Part shown: one piece after another, positions 11,286 through 23,295 of the stretch | Layout of the letters: the number at the start of each line of letters is the position of its first letter | Position numbering within the stretch: the first letter of the stretch is position 1 | From: Ehretia macrophylla | Lineage: Eukaryota > Streptophyta > Magnoliopsida > Boraginales > Ehretiaceae | DNA: 64,000 nucleotides | Assembly (NCBI GenBank): GCA_037974665.1 | Contig: CM075770.1 | Span: forward strand, 59,159,850 to 59,223,849 | Reading direction: 5' to 3' | Translations under genes and position numbers: made by a program | Notes under the pieces: model-generated | The model's database searches: none | Told to the model about the DNA's origin: nothing | The model's input: the letters and a program-made list of their open reading frames with translations, nothing else

Positions 11286-11827
11286 GTCATGTTGAGGGCA
11301 CAATTCATTTATGTGTTAACGGTTCATAGTCCCAGCGTAGAGAGATGGCCTATTCAGAAGTCCTAATGGGCTTAACGACAACCCATCCGCTTCAACAAAG
11401 CAGCATCCTCGCAAGACGTAATATCGACGCATTGTTATCGCCCTTTAATGTCCTGGGAGTAAGGTTGTTGTGATTTTAACAGCCCACGACGTACGATCCG
11501 GAACGGAAAAACGGAGCAAAAGAAGAAAAGTGGACCTAAACTGACAAAAATATTCGAATTTGGGCTCCAAAAAGGGCACAACAAACAAGCTGGCTGCCCC
11601 CGTCGTAGACCTCTCGTATAGCTTTGCAACGTTATGCTGTGCACCGCAAAACTCCTTACGGATCAAAAGTTATGGGCACCGGAGCGACGGTGACCTGGTC
11701 ATAATCCCTACGCCCTCGGTTTGCTGGCCCATTCTCCACGTGAAGCGAAGTTGTCTTGCCCAGGATGCCGTGGGATTCAATAATAGAAATGTGGTCGATA
11801 AAGTATCTTGGCAACCTTAACCGGAGC

Positions 11828-11843
11828 AAAAAAAATTGAAAAT
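11828..11843 (-). terminator. Pol III terminator of a 5S gene (representative, copy 18)
   Basis: Just past the gene's 3' C-run the minus strand reads TTTT, then a short gap, then T8. Pol III stops at T4 or longer. Nearly all copies have the double T tract; copy 1 has its long tract interrupted. Confidence 0.85.
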
Positions 11844-11963
11844 GGGGGTGCAACACGAGGACTTCCCAGGGGGTCACCTATCCTAGTACTACTCTCGCCC
11901 AACCACGCTTAACTTCGGAGTTCTAATAGGATTCAGTGCAATAGTGCTGGTATGATCGCACCC
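11844..11963 (-). rRNA. 5S rRNA: 5S rRNA gene, copy 18
   Basis: Full length, with CACCTATCC, CCCAACCACG and TAATAGGATTCAGTGCAATAG as private markers. The gene and its whole unit appear identical to copy 19. The upstream region is of the commonest type and was used for the promoter entry. Confidence 0.96.
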
Positions 11964-11993
11964 GTCATGTTGAGGGCACAATTCCTTTATGTG
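11964..11993 (-). promoter_or_regulatory. Upstream promoter elements of a 5S gene (representative, copy 18)
   Basis: Reading 5' to 3' on the minus strand: a TATA-like ATAAAGG at about -27 to -21, GC at -14/-13 and C at -1. This is the upstream layout known for plant 5S genes. It recurs upstream of nearly every copy; copy 5 lacks it entirely, and copies 50 and 51 carry a variant stretch a little further upstream. Confidence 0.75.
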
Positions 11994-12520
11994 TTAACGG
12001 TTCACAGTCCCAGCCTAGGGAGATGGCCCATTTAGAAGGCCCAATGAGCTTAACGACAACCCATCCGCTTCAACAACGCAGCATCCTCGCAAGACGTGAT
12101 ATCGACGCGTTGTAGGGCCCTTTAATGTCCTGGGAGTAAGGTTGTTGTGATTTTAACAGCCCACGACGTACGATCCGGAACGGAAAAACGGAGCAAAAGA
12201 AGAAAAGTGGACCTAAACTGACAAAAATATTCGAATTTGGGCTCCAAAAAGGGCACAACAAACAAGCTGGCTGCCCCCGTCGTAGACCTCTCGTATAGCT
12301 TTGCAACGTTATGCTGTGCACCGCAAAACTCCTTACGGATCAAAAGTTATGGGCACCGGAGCGACGGTGACCTGGTCATAATCCCTACGCCCTCGGTTTG
12401 CTGGCCCATTCTCCACGTGAAGCGAAGTTGTCTTGCCCAGGATGCCGTGGGATTCAATAATAGAAATGTGGTCGATAAAGTATCTTGGCAACCTTAACCG
12501 GAGCAAAAAAAATTGAAAAT

Positions 12521-12640
12521 GGGGGTGCAACACGAGGACTTCCCAGGGGGTCACCTATCCTAGTACTACTCTCGCCCAACCACGCTTAACTTCGGAGTTC
12601 TAATAGGATTCAGTGCAATAGTGCTGGTATGATCGCACCC
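12521..12640 (-). rRNA. 5S rRNA: 5S rRNA gene, copy 19
   Basis: Same sequence as copy 18, 677 bp away; the second half of a recent exact unit duplication. Confidence 0.96.
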
Positions 12641-13198
12641 GTCATGTTGAGGGCACAATTCCTTTATGTGTTAACGGTTCACAGTCCCAGCCTAGGGAGA
12701 TGGCCCATTTAGAAGGCCCAATGAGCTTAACGACAACCCATCCGCTTCAACAACGCAGCATCCTCGCAAGACGTGATATCGACGCGTTGTAGGGCCCTTT
12801 AATGTCCCGCGAGTAAGGTTGTCGTTCTTTTAATAGCTCCCGATGTAGGATCCGAGATGAAAAAATTGAGCAAAAGAAGAAAAGTGGCCCGAAACTTGAG
12901 AAAATGTTCAATTTTGGGCTCCAATAATGGGCACAGCGAGCAAGCTGGCTGCCCCCGTCGTAGAGCTCTCGGAGAGCTTTACAACGGTATGATGTGCGCC
13001 GCGTAACTCCTTACGGATCAAAAGTTATAGGCACCAAAGCGACGGAGACCTGGTCACAAGCCCTACGCCCTCGGTTTGCTGGCCCAGCCTGCACTTGAAG
13101 CGAAGTTGTCTAGCCCAGGGTGCCGTGGGATTCAATAATAGAAATGTTGTGGATAAATTATCTTGGCAACCCTAACCGGAGCAAAAAAAATTGAAAAA

Positions 13199-13318
13199 GG
13201 GGGTGCAACACGAGGACTTTGCATGGGGTCACCCATCCTAGTACTACTCTCGCCCAAGCAAGTTTAACTTCGAAGTTCTGATGGGATCCGGTGCATTAGT
13301 GCTGGTATGATCACACCT
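13199..13318 (-). rRNA. 5S rRNA: 5S rRNA gene, copy 20
   Basis: Full length; CTTTGCATGGGG on the 3' side, CAAGCAAGTTTAAC in the A box, nt 6 C to U and nt 1 G to A. Confidence 0.95.
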
Positions 13319-13877
13319 GTCATGTTGAGGGCACAAATCCTTTATGTGTTGACGGTTCACAGTCCTAGCCCAGAGAGATGGCACATTCAAAAGGCACAAT
13401 GGGCTTAACGACAACCCATCTGCTTCAACAATGCAGCATCCTCGCAAGATGTGATATCGACACATTGTAGGGCCCTCTAATGTCCCGCGAGTTAGGTTCT
13501 CGTCCTTTTAACGGCTCACGACGTACGATCCGGGACAAAAAAACAGAGCAAAGGAAGAAAAGTGGCCCGAAACTGATGAAAATATTCGATTTTGGGCTCC
13601 AAAAATGTTCACAGTGAGCAACATGGCTGCCCCCGTCATAGAGCTCTCAGAGAGCTTTGCAACGGTATACTGTACGCCACGTAACTCCTTACGGATCAAA
13701 AGTTATAGGCACCGGAGCGACGGAGACCTGGTCACAAGCACTACGCCCTCGGTTTGCTGGCCCAGCCTCCACGTGAAGCGAAGTTGTCTTGCCCAATGTG
13801 CCGTGGGATTCGATTATAGAAATCTGGTGGGTAAATTATCTTGGCAACGCTAACCGGAGCAAAAAAAAAATGAAAAA

Positions 13878-13997
13878 GGGGGTGCAACACGAGCACTTCC
13901 CAGGGGGTCACGCATCCTAGTACTAATCTCGCCCAAGCACGCTTAACTTCGGAGTTCTGATGGGATCCGGTGCACTAGTACTAGTATGATCGCACCC
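13878..13997 (-). rRNA. 5S rRNA: 5S rRNA gene, copy 21
   Basis: Full length, consensus A box and 5' end. Markers GAGCACTTCCC, TCACGCATCC and ACTAATCTC are shared with copy 22, and the first two in part with copies 24 and 26. Confidence 0.96.
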
Positions 13998-14556
13998 GTC
14001 ATATTGAGGGCAGAATTCCATTATGTGTTAATGGTTCACAGTCCCAGCCTAGAGAGATGGCCCATTCAGATGGCCCAATGAGCTTAATGGCAACCCATCC
14101 GCTTCAACAACGTTGCATCCTCACAAGACGTGATATCGACGCGTTGTAGGGCCCTTTAATGTCCCGCGAGTAAGGTTGTCGTTCTTTTAACAGCTCCCGA
14201 CGTAGGATCCGAGATGGAAAAATAGAGCAAAAGAAGAAAAGTGGCCCGAAACTGGAGAAAATGTTCAATTTTGGGCTCTAATAATGGGCACAGCGAGCAA
14301 ACTGGCTGCCCCTGCCGTTGAACTCTCGGAGAGCTTTGCAACGGTATGCTGCGTGCCACGTAACTCCTTACGGATCAAAAGTTATGGGCACCAGAGCAAC
14401 GGAGACCTGGTCACAAGCCCTACGCCCTCGGTTTGCTGGCCCAGCCTCCACGTGAAACGAAGTTGTCTAGCCCAAGGTGCCGTGGGATTCGATAATAGAA
14501 ATGTGGTGGGTAAATTATCTTGGCAACCCTAACCGGAGCAAAAAAAAAATGAAAAA

Positions 14557-14676
14557 GGGGGTGCAACACGAGCACTTCCCAGGGGGTCACGCATCCTAGT
14601 ACTAATCTCGCCCAAGCACGCTTAACTTCGGAGTTCTGATGGGATCCGGTGCATTAGTGCTAGTATGATCGCACCC
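14557..14676 (-). rRNA. 5S rRNA: 5S rRNA gene, copy 22
   Basis: Nearly identical to copy 21, with the same three markers; consensus upstream start. Confidence 0.96.
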
Positions 14677-15245
14677 GTCATATTGAGGGCAGAATTCCAT
14701 TATGTGTTAATGGTTCACAGTCCCAGCCTAGAGAGATGGCCCATTCAGATGGCCCAATGAGCTTAAAGACAACCCATCCGCTTCAACAACGTAGCATCCT
14801 CACAAGATGTGATATCGACGCGTTGTAGGGCCCTTTAATGTCCCGCGAGTAAGGTTGTCATTCTTTTAACAGCTCCCGACGTAGGATCCGAGATGGAAAA
14901 ATAGAGCAAAAGAAGAAAAGTGGCCCGAAACTGGAGAAAATGTTCAATTTTGGGCTATAATAATGGGCACAGCGAGCAAACTGGCTGCCACTGCCATTGA
15001 ACTCTCGGAGAGCTTTGCAACGGTATGCTGCGCGCCACGTAACTCCTTACGGATCAAAAGTTATACGCACCAGAGCGACGGAGACCTGGTCACAAGTCCT
15101 ACGCCCTCGGTTTGTGGGCCCAGCCTCCATGTGAAGCGAAATTGTCTTGCCCAAGGTGCCATGGGATTTAATAATAGAAATGTGGTGGATAAATTATATT
15201 GGCAACCCAAACCGGAGCAAAAAAAATTGAAAAGGGGGGTGCAAA

Positions 15246-15365
15246 TGGGGTGCAACACGAGGATTTCGCAGGGGGTCACCCATCCTAGTACTACACTCGC
15301 CCAAGCAAGCTTAACTTCGAAGTTCTGATGGGATCCGGTGCATTAGTGCTGGTATGATCACACCT
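15246..15365 (-). rRNA. 5S rRNA: 5S rRNA gene, copy 23
   Basis: Full length; just past its 3' end the G/GTGCAA motif is repeated (15235-15255), which puts an extra partial 3' end between gene and terminator. Markers GATTTCGCAGG, ACTACACTC; nt 6 C to U. Confidence 0.94.
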
Positions 15366-15924
15366 GTCATGTTGAGGGCACAATTCCTTTATGTGTTAAC
15401 GGTTCACAGTCCCAGCCTAGAGGGATGGCCCATTCAAAAGGCCCAATGGGCTTAACGATAACCCATCTGCTTCAACAATGCAGCATCCTCGCAAGACGTG
15501 ATATCGACGCGTTGTAGGGCCCTCTAATGTCCCGCGAGAAAGGTTGTCGTCCTTTTAACAGCTCACGACGTACGATCCGGGACGAAAAAATAGAGCAAAA
15601 GAAGAAAAGTGGCCCGAAACTGGTGAAAACGTTCGATTTTGGGCTCCAAAAATGTGCATAGCAAGCAACATGGCTGCCCCCGTCGTAGAGCTCTCGGAGA
15701 GCTTTGCAACGGTATACTGTGCGCCACGTAACTCCTTACGGATCAAAAGTTATGGGCACCGGAGCGATGGAGACCTGGTCACAAGCACTACGCCCTCGGT
15801 TTGCTGGCCCAGCCTCCACGTGAAGCGAAGTTGTCTTGCCCAATGTGCCGTGGGATTCGATTATAGAAATCTGGTGGGTAAATTATCTTGGCAACGCTAA
15901 CCGGAGCAAAAAAAAAATGAAAAA

Positions 15925-16044
15925 GGGGGTGCAACACGAGCAATTCCCAGGGGGTCACGCATCCAAGTACTACTCTCACCCAAGCACACTTAACTTCAGA
16001 GTTCTGATAGGATCCGGTGCATTAGTACTGTTATGATCGCACCC
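15925..16044 (-). rRNA. 5S rRNA: 5S rRNA gene, copy 24
   Basis: Full length; related to copies 21 and 22 (GAGCAATTCCC, TCACGCATCC), with extra changes CTCACCC and AGCACAC in the A box. Confidence 0.95.
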
Positions 16045-16602
16045 GTCATGTTGAGGGCACAATTCCTTTATGTGTTAATGGTTCACAGTCGTAGCCTAGA
16101 GAGATGGCCCATTCAGAAGGCCCAATGGGCTTAACGACAACCGATCCACTTCAACAACGTAGCATCCTCGAAAGACGTGATATCAACGCATTGTAGGGCC
16201 CTTTAATGTCCCGCGAGTACGGTTGTCGTTCTTTTAATAGCTCCCGATGTAGGATCCGAGATGAAAAAATTGAGCAAAAGAAGAAAAGTGGCCCGAAACT
16301 TGAGAAAATGTTCAATTTTGGGCTCCAATAATGGGCACAGCGGGCAAGGTGGCTGCCCCTGTGGTTGAGTTCTCGGAGAGCTTTGCAATGGTATGCTGTG
16401 CCCCGTGTAACTCCTTACGGATCAAAAGTTATGGGCACCGGAGCGACGGAGACCTGGTCACAAGCCCTACGCCCTCGATTTGCGGGCCCAGCCTCCACGT
16501 GAAGTGAAGTTGTCTAGCCTAGGGTGCCGTGGGATTCGATAATAGAAATGTGGTGGATAAATTATCTTGGCAACCCTAATCGGAGCAAAAAAAATTGAAA
16601 AA

Positions 16603-16722
16603 GGGGGTGCAACATGAGGACTTCGCAGGGGGTCACCCATCCTAGTACTACTCTCGCCCAAGCAAGTTTAACTTCGAAGTTCTGATGGGATCCGGTGCAT
16701 TAGTGCTGGTATGATCACACCT
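16603..16722 (-). rRNA. 5S rRNA: 5S rRNA gene, copy 25
   Basis: Full length; related to copy 20 (CTTCGCAGG, CAAGCAAGTTTAAC). nt 6 is U and nt 1 is A; the usual -1 C position also differs (plus strand CACCTCTCAT). Confidence 0.95.
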
Positions 16723-17280
16723 CTCATATTGAGGGAACAATTCCTTTATGTGTTAACGGTTCACTGTCCCAGCCTAGAGGGATGGCCCATTCAAAAGCCC
16801 CAATGGGCTTAACGATAACCCATCTGCCTCAACAACGCAGCATCCTCGCAAGACGTGATATCGACGCGTTGTAGGGCTCTCTAATGCCCCGTGAGAAAGG
16901 TTATCGTCCTTTTAACAGCTCACGACGTACGATCCGGAATGAAAAAACAGAGCAAAAGAAGAAAAGTGGCCAGAAACTGGTGAAAACGTTCGATTTTGGG
17001 CTCCAAAAATGTTCACAGTGAGCAACATGGCTGCCCCCGTCGTAGAGCTCTCAGAGAGCTTTGCAACGGTATACTGTGCGGCACGTAACTCCTTACGGAT
17101 CAAAAGTTATGGGCACTGGAGCGACGGAGACCTGGTAACAAGCACTATGCCCTCGGTTTGCTGGCCCAGCCTCCACGTGAAGCGAAGTTGTCTTGCCCAA
17201 GGTGCCGTGGGATTCGATAATAGAAATGTGGTGGGTAAATTATCTTGGCAACCCTAACCGGGGCAAAAAAAAATGAAAAA

Positions 17281-17400
17281 TGGGGTGCAACACAAGCACT
17301 TCCCAGGGGGTCACCCATCCTAGTACTAATCTCGCCCAAGCTCGCTTAACTTCGGAGTTCTGATGGGATCCGGTGCATTAGTGCTGGTATCAGGGCACCC
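17281..17400 (-). rRNA. 5S rRNA: 5S rRNA gene, copy 26
   Basis: Full length with a mostly consensus body; the 5' segment reads TATCAGGGCACCC on the plus strand, changing several bases of nt 6-11. Confidence 0.95.
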
Positions 17401-17958
17401 GTCATACTGTGGGCACAATTCCATTGTGTGTTAATGGTTCACAGTCCCAGCCTAGAGAGATGGCCCATTCAGAAGGCCCAATGGGCTTAACGACAACCCA
17501 TCCGCTTCAACAACGTAGCATCCTCGGAAGACGTGATATCGACGCATTGTAGGGCCCTATAATGTCCCGCGAGTAAGGTTGTCGTCCTTTTAACAGCTAA
17601 CGATGTACGATCCGGGACGGAAAAATAGATCAAAAGAAGAAAAGTATCCCGAAACTGGTGAAAACATTCGATTATGGGCTCCAAAAATGGGTAAAGCGAG
17701 CAAGCTGGTTGCCATAATCGTAGATCTCTCGGACAGCTTTGCAACGGTATGCTGTGCGCCGCATAACTCCTTACGGATCAAAAGTTATGGGCATCGGAGC
17801 AACGGAGACCTAGTCATAAGCACTACGCCCTCGGTTTGCGAGCCCAGCCTCCACGTGAAGTGAAGTTGTCTTGCCCAGGGTGCCGTGGGATTCGATAATA
17901 GAAATGTGCTAGATAAAGTATCTTGGCAAACCTAACCGGAGCAAAAAAAACTGAAAAT

Positions 17959-18078
17959 GGGGGTACAACACGAGGACTTTCCAAGGGGTTACCCATCCTA
18001 GTACTACTCTCGCCCAAACACTCTTAACTTCAGAGTTCTGATTTGATCCAGTGCATTAGTACTTGTACGATCGCACCA
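17959..18078 (-). rRNA. 5S rRNA: 5S rRNA gene, copy 27
   Basis: Full length; CTTTCCAAGGGGTTACC on the C-box side and CCCAAACACTC in the A box, so both internal promoter boxes are altered. Confidence 0.94.
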
Positions 18079-18634
18079 GTCATGTTGAGGGCACAATTCC
18101 TTTATGTGTTAACGGTTCATTGTCCCAGCCTGGAGAGATGGCCCATTCAGAAGGCCCAATGGGCTTAACGATAACCCATCCACTTCAACAGCATAGCATC
18201 ATCGCAAGACGTGATATCGACGCATTGTAGGGCCCTCTAATGTCCTACGAGTAAGGTTGTCGTCCTTTTAACAGCTCACGACGTACGATCCGGGAAGGAA
18301 AAATAGATTAAAAGAAGAAAAGTGGCCCGAAACTGATGAAAATGTTCGAATTTGGGCTCCAAAAAGGGCACAGCAAGCAAACTGGCTGCCCACATCGTAG
18401 AGCTCTCGGAGAGCTTTCGAACGGTATGCTGTCCACTGCGTAACTCTTTACGGATCAAAACTATGGGCACCGGACCGATGGAGACCTGGTCACAAGCCCT
18501 ATGCCCTCGGTTTGCGGGCTCAACCTCCGCGTGAAGTGAATTCGTCTTGCCTAGGGTGCCATGGGATTCGATAATAGAAATGTGGTGGATAAATTATCTT
18601 GCCAACCCTAACCGGAGCAAAAAAAATTGAAAAG

Positions 18635-18754
18635 GGGGGTGCAACACGAGGACTTCTTACGGGGCCAACCATCCTAGTACTACTCTCGCCCAAGCACGCT
18701 TAACTTCAGAGTTCTGATGGGATCCGGTGCATTAGTGCAGGTATGATCCCACCC
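18635..18754 (-). rRNA. 5S rRNA: 5S rRNA gene, copy 28 (Y type)
   Basis: The first copy from the left with the full Y haplotype: nt 6 G, 47 U, 95 G, 97 A, plus GGCCAACC in the C box. Confidence 0.95.
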
Positions 18755-19311
18755 GTCATGTTCAGGGCACAATTCTTTTATGTGTTAACGGTTCACAGTC
18801 CCAAGCTAGAGAGATGGCCCATTCAGAAGGCCCAATGGGCTAAACGACAACCCATCCGCTTCAACCACGCAGCATCCTTGCAAGACGTGATATCGACGCG
18901 TTGTACTAGCCCTCTAATGTCCCGCGAGTAAGGTTGTCGTCCTTTTAATAGCTCACGACGTAAGATCCGGGACAGAAAAACATAGAAAAAGAAGAATGGT
19001 GGCCGGAAATTGATGAAAATGTTCGATTTTGGGCTCCAAAAAGGGCACAACACGCAAGCTTGCTGCCTTTGTCGTAGAGCTCTCGGAGAGCTTTCCAACG
19101 GTATGCTGTGCATCGTGTAACTCTTTACGGATCAAAAGTTATGGGCACCGAAGCGACGGAGACCTGGTCACAAGCCCTACGCCCCCAGTTTGCTGGCCCA
19201 GCCTCCACGTGAAACGAAGTTGTCTTGCCCAAGGTGCCGAGCGATTCGATAATATAAATGTGGTGGATAAAGTATCTTGCCTACCATGACCGGAGCAAAA
19301 AAATTGAAAAA

Positions 19312-19431
19312 GGGGGTGCAACACGAGGACTTACCAGAGAGTCACCCATCCTAGTACTACTCTCGCCCAAGCATGATTAATTTTGTAGTTCGGATGGGAT
19401 CCGATGCATTAGTGCTGGTATGATCGCACCC
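19312..19431 (-). rRNA. 5S rRNA: 5S rRNA gene, copy 29 (Z-like)
   Basis: Z-like: nt 99 U and 92 U with A-box changes (GCATGATTAATTTTG) and GTTCGG. nt 6 is the consensus C. Confidence 0.94.
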
Positions 19432-19988
19432 ATCATGTTGAGGGCACAATTCCTTTCTGTGTTAATGGTTTACAGTCTCAACCTAGAGAGATGGCCTATT
19501 CAGAAGGCCCAATGGGCTTAACGACAACCCATCCACTTCAACAACGCTGCATCCTCGCAAGACGTGATATCGACGCGTTGTAGGGCCCTCTAACGTCCCG
19601 CGAGTAAGGTTGTCGTCGTTTTAACAGCTCACGTTGTACGATCCGGGACGGAAAAACATAGCAAAATAAGAAAAGTGGACCGAAACTGGTGAAAACGTTC
19701 AATTTTGGACTCCAAAAAGGGCACAGCGAGCAGGCTAGCTGCCCCCGTCGTAGAGCTCTCGGAGAGCTTTGCAACGGTATGCTGTGTGCCGCGTAACTCC
19801 TCATGAATCAAAAGTTATGGGCACCAGTGCGACGGAGACCTGGTCACAAGCCCTACACCCTCATTTTGCTGGCCAAACCTCCACGTGAAGAAATGTTTTC
19901 TTGCCCAAGTTGCCGTGGAATTCGATAATAGAAATGTGGTGGATAAAGTATCTTGGCAACCATAACCGGAGCAAAAAAAATTGAAAAG

Positions 19989-20108
19989 GGGGGTGCAACA
20001 CGAGGACTTCCTACGGGGTCACCCATCCTAGTACTACTCTCGCACAAGCACGCTTAACTTCAGAGTTCTGATGGGATCCGGTGCATTAGTGCCGGTATGA
20101 TCCCACCC
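19989..20108 (-). rRNA. 5S rRNA: 5S rRNA gene, copy 30 (Y type)
   Basis: Clean Y haplotype (CTTCCTACGGGG, CTTCAGAG, GATCCCACCC on the plus strand). C6G leaves a G6/G113 mismatch in helix I. Confidence 0.96.
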
Positions 20109-20664
20109 GTCATGTTGAGGGTACAATTCCTTTATGTGTTAACGGTTCACAGTCCCAGCCTAGAGAGATGGCCCATTCAGAAGGCCCAATGGGCTTAACG
20201 ACAACCCATCCGCTTCAACAACGCAGCATCCTTGCAAGACGTGATATCGACGCATTGTAGGGCCCTCTAATGTCCTGCGAGTAAGGTTGTCTTCCTTTTA
20301 ACAACTCACGACTTAAGATCCGGGATGAAAAAATAGAACAAAAGAAGAAAAGTGGCCTGAAACTGATGAAAACGTTCGATTTTGGGCTCCAAAAAGGGCA
20401 CAGCGAGCTAGCTAGCTGCCCCCATCGTAGATCTCTTAGAGAGCTTTCCAATGGTATGCTATGTGCCGCATAACCCCTTACATATCAAAAGTTATGGGCA
20501 CTGGAGCTACGGAGACCTGGTCACAAGCCCGACACCCTTGGTTTGCGGGCTCAGCCTTTACGCGAAGCGAAGTTGTCTTGCCCAAGATGTCGTGGGCCTC
20601 GATAATAGAAACGTGACGGATAAAGTATATTGGCAGCTATAACTGGAACAAAAAAAATTGAAAA

Positions 20665-20784
20665 GGGTGTGCAACACGAGGACTTCCTAAGGGGTCACCC
20701 ATCCTAGTACTACAATCGCCCAAGCACGCCTAACTTCAGAGTTCTGATGGGATCCGGTGCATTGGTACTTGTATGATCCCTCCC
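20665..20784 (-). rRNA. 5S rRNA: 5S rRNA gene, copy 31
   Basis: Y-like with nt 97 A, 47 U, 6 G, plus nt 4 U to A. Shares ACAATCG with copy 38 and CACGCCTAAC with copy 43, its relatives in later blocks. Confidence 0.94.
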
Positions 20785-21265
20785 GTCATGTTGAGGGCAC
20801 AATTCCTTTATGTGTTAATGGTTCACAGTCCCAGCCTAGAGAGATAGCCTATTCAGAAGCCCCAATGAGCTTAACGACAACCAATCCGCTTCAACAACAC
20901 AGTATCCTTGAAAGACGTGATATTGACGCGTTGTAGGGCCTTCTAATGTCCCACGAGTAAGGTTGTCGTCCTTTTAACAGCTCACGACGTGTGATCGGGG
21001 ATGAAAAAACATAGCAAAAGAAGAAAAGTGGCACAAAATTGAGGAAAACGTTCAATTTTGGTCTCCAAAAAGGGCACAACAACCAAGCTAGCTGCCCCCG
21101 TCGTAGAGCTCTCAGAGAGATTTGCAACGGTATGCTGTGCACCACGTAACTCCTTACGGATCAAAAGTTATGGTCACCGGAGCAACGGAGACCTGGTCAC
21201 AATAATAGAAATTTGGCTGATAAAGTATCTTGGCAACCATAACTGGAGCCAAAAAAGTTGAAAAG

Positions 21266-21385
21266 AAGGGTGTAACACGAGGACATCCGAAGGGGTCACC
21301 CATCCTAGTACTACTCTCGCCAAAGCACGCTTAACTTCGGAGCTCTGATGGGATCCGGTGCATTAGTGCTGGTATGATTGCACCC
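21266..21385 (-). rRNA. 5S rRNA: 5S rRNA gene, copy 32
   Basis: Full length; CATCCGAAGGGG, CTCGCCAAAGC, nt 113 G to A (TGTAAC on the plus strand). Relatives are copies 39 and 44. The spacer on its left carries a deletion of about 77 bp. Confidence 0.94.
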
Positions 21386-21942
21386 GTCATGTTGAGGGCA
21401 CAATTCCTTTATGTGTTAATGGTTCACAGTCCCAGCCTAGAGAGATGGACCATTCAGAAGGTCCAATGGGCTTAACGACAACCCATCCGCTTAAACAACG
21501 CAGCATCCTCGTAAGACGTGATATCGTCGAGTTGTAAGGCCCACTAATATCCCGCGAGTAAGGTTGTCATCCTTTTAACAGTTCAAGAAGTACGATGCGG
21601 GACGGAAAAACAAAGCAAAAGAACAAAAGTGGCTCAAAACTGATGAAAACGTTCGATTTTGGGCTCCAAAAAGGGCACTGCGGGCAAGCTTGCTGCCCCT
21701 GTCGTAGACCTCTCGGAGAGCTTTACCACGGTATGCTGTGTGCCGCGTAACTCCTTACGGATCAAAAGTTATGGGCAACGGAGTGACGGAGACCTGGTCA
21801 CAAGCCCTACACCCTCAGTTTGCTGGCCTAACCTCAACGTGAAGCGATGTTGTCTTGCCCAAGGTGCCGTGGGATTCGATAATAGAAATGTGGTGGATAA
21901 AGTATCTTGGAAACTATAACCGGTGCAAAAAAAATTGAAAAT

Positions 21943-22062
21943 GGGGGTGCAACACGAGGACTTCCTAGGGGGTCACCCATCCTAGTACTACTCTCGCCCA
22001 AGCACGCTTAACTTCAGAGTTCTGATGGGATCCAGTGCATTAGTGCTGCTATGATCCCACCC
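21943..22062 (-). rRNA. 5S rRNA: 5S rRNA gene, copy 33
   Basis: Part Y: nt 97 A, 47 U and 6 G but nt 95 still C. The A box is consensus. Confidence 0.95.
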
Positions 22063-22619
22063 ATCATGTTGAGGGCACAATTCCTTTATGTGTTAACGGT
22101 TCACAGTCCCAGCCTTGAGAGATGGCCCATTCAGAAGGCCCAATGAGCTTAACGACAACCCATCCGCTTCAACAACGCAGCATCCTCGCAAGACGCGATA
22201 TCGATGCATTGTGGGGCCCTCTAATGTGCCGCGAGTAAGGTTGTCATCCTTTTAACAACTCACGACGTACCATCGGGGACAAAAAAACATAGCAAAAGAA
22301 GAAAAGAGGCACGAAACTGATGAAAACGTTCGATTTTGGGCTCCAAAAATGGCATAGCAAGTAAGCTAGCTGCCCCCGTCGTAGAGCTCTCAAAGAGCTT
22401 TGCAACGGTATGTTGTGCGCCGCGTAACTCCTTACGGATCAAAAGTTATGGGCACCGGAGCGACGGAGACCTGGTCACAAGCCCTACGCCCTCAGTTTGC
22501 TGGCTCGGCCTCCACGTGAAGCGAAGTTGTCTTGCCCAAGGTACCGTGGGATTCGATAATAGAAATTTGGCGGATAAAGTATCTTGGCAACCCTAACCGG
22601 TGCAAAAAAAATTGAAAAG

Positions 22620-22739
22620 GGGGGTGTAACACGAGGACTTCCGAAGGGGTCACCCATCCTAGTACTACTCTCGCCCAAGCACGCTTAACTTCGGAGTTTT
22701 GATGGGATCCGGTGCATTAGTGCTGCTATGATCCCACCC
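22620..22739 (-). rRNA. 5S rRNA: 5S rRNA gene, copy 34
   Basis: CTTCCGAAGGGG on the 3' side; nt 6 G together with nt 113 A, so the helix I pair 6-113 is changed on both strands without restoring pairing. nt 47 is consensus. Confidence 0.95.
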
Positions 22740-23295
22740 GTCATGTTGAGGGCACAATTCCTTTATGTGTTAACGGTTCACAGTCCCAGCCTAGAGAGAT
22801 GGCCCATTTAGAAGGTCCAATGGGCTTAACGACAACCCATCCGCTTCAACAACGCAGCATCCTCGCAAGACGTGAAATCGACACGTTGTAGGGCCATCTA
22901 ATGCCCCGCGAGTAAGGTTGTCATCCTTTTAACATCTCAAGACGTACGATCCGGGATGGAAAAACATAGCAAAAGTATAAAAGTGGCCAAAAACTGATGA
23001 AAACGTTCGATTTTGGGCTCCAAAAAGGGCAAAATGAGCAAGCTTGCTGTCCCGTCGTAGAACTCTCGGAGAGCTTTACAACGGTATGCTGTGTGCTGCG
23101 TAACTCCTTACAGATCAAAAGTTATGGGCACCGGAGCGACGGAGACCTGGTCACAAGCCCTACACCTTCAGTTTGCTAGCCCAACCTCCACGTGAAGCGA
23201 CGTTTTCTTGCCCAAGGTGTCATGGCATTCAATAATAGAAATGTGGTGGATAAAGTATCTAGGCAACAATAACCGGAGCAAAAAAATTTGAAAAG

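Larger units (their letters stand above)
11441..12794. repeat. Exact tandem duplication of one 677-bp unit
   Basis: 11441-12117 and 12118-12794 read the same by eye over their whole length, including private changes such as CCTGGGAGTAAGG and the bases unique to copies 18 and 19. Neighbouring units elsewhere differ at many positions. Confidence 0.85.

Noticed and set aside
11441-12794. A claim that the identical pair must be an assembly error
   Set aside because: Cannot be decided from the sequence; recent unequal exchange gives the same picture, so it is reported only as a point to check.
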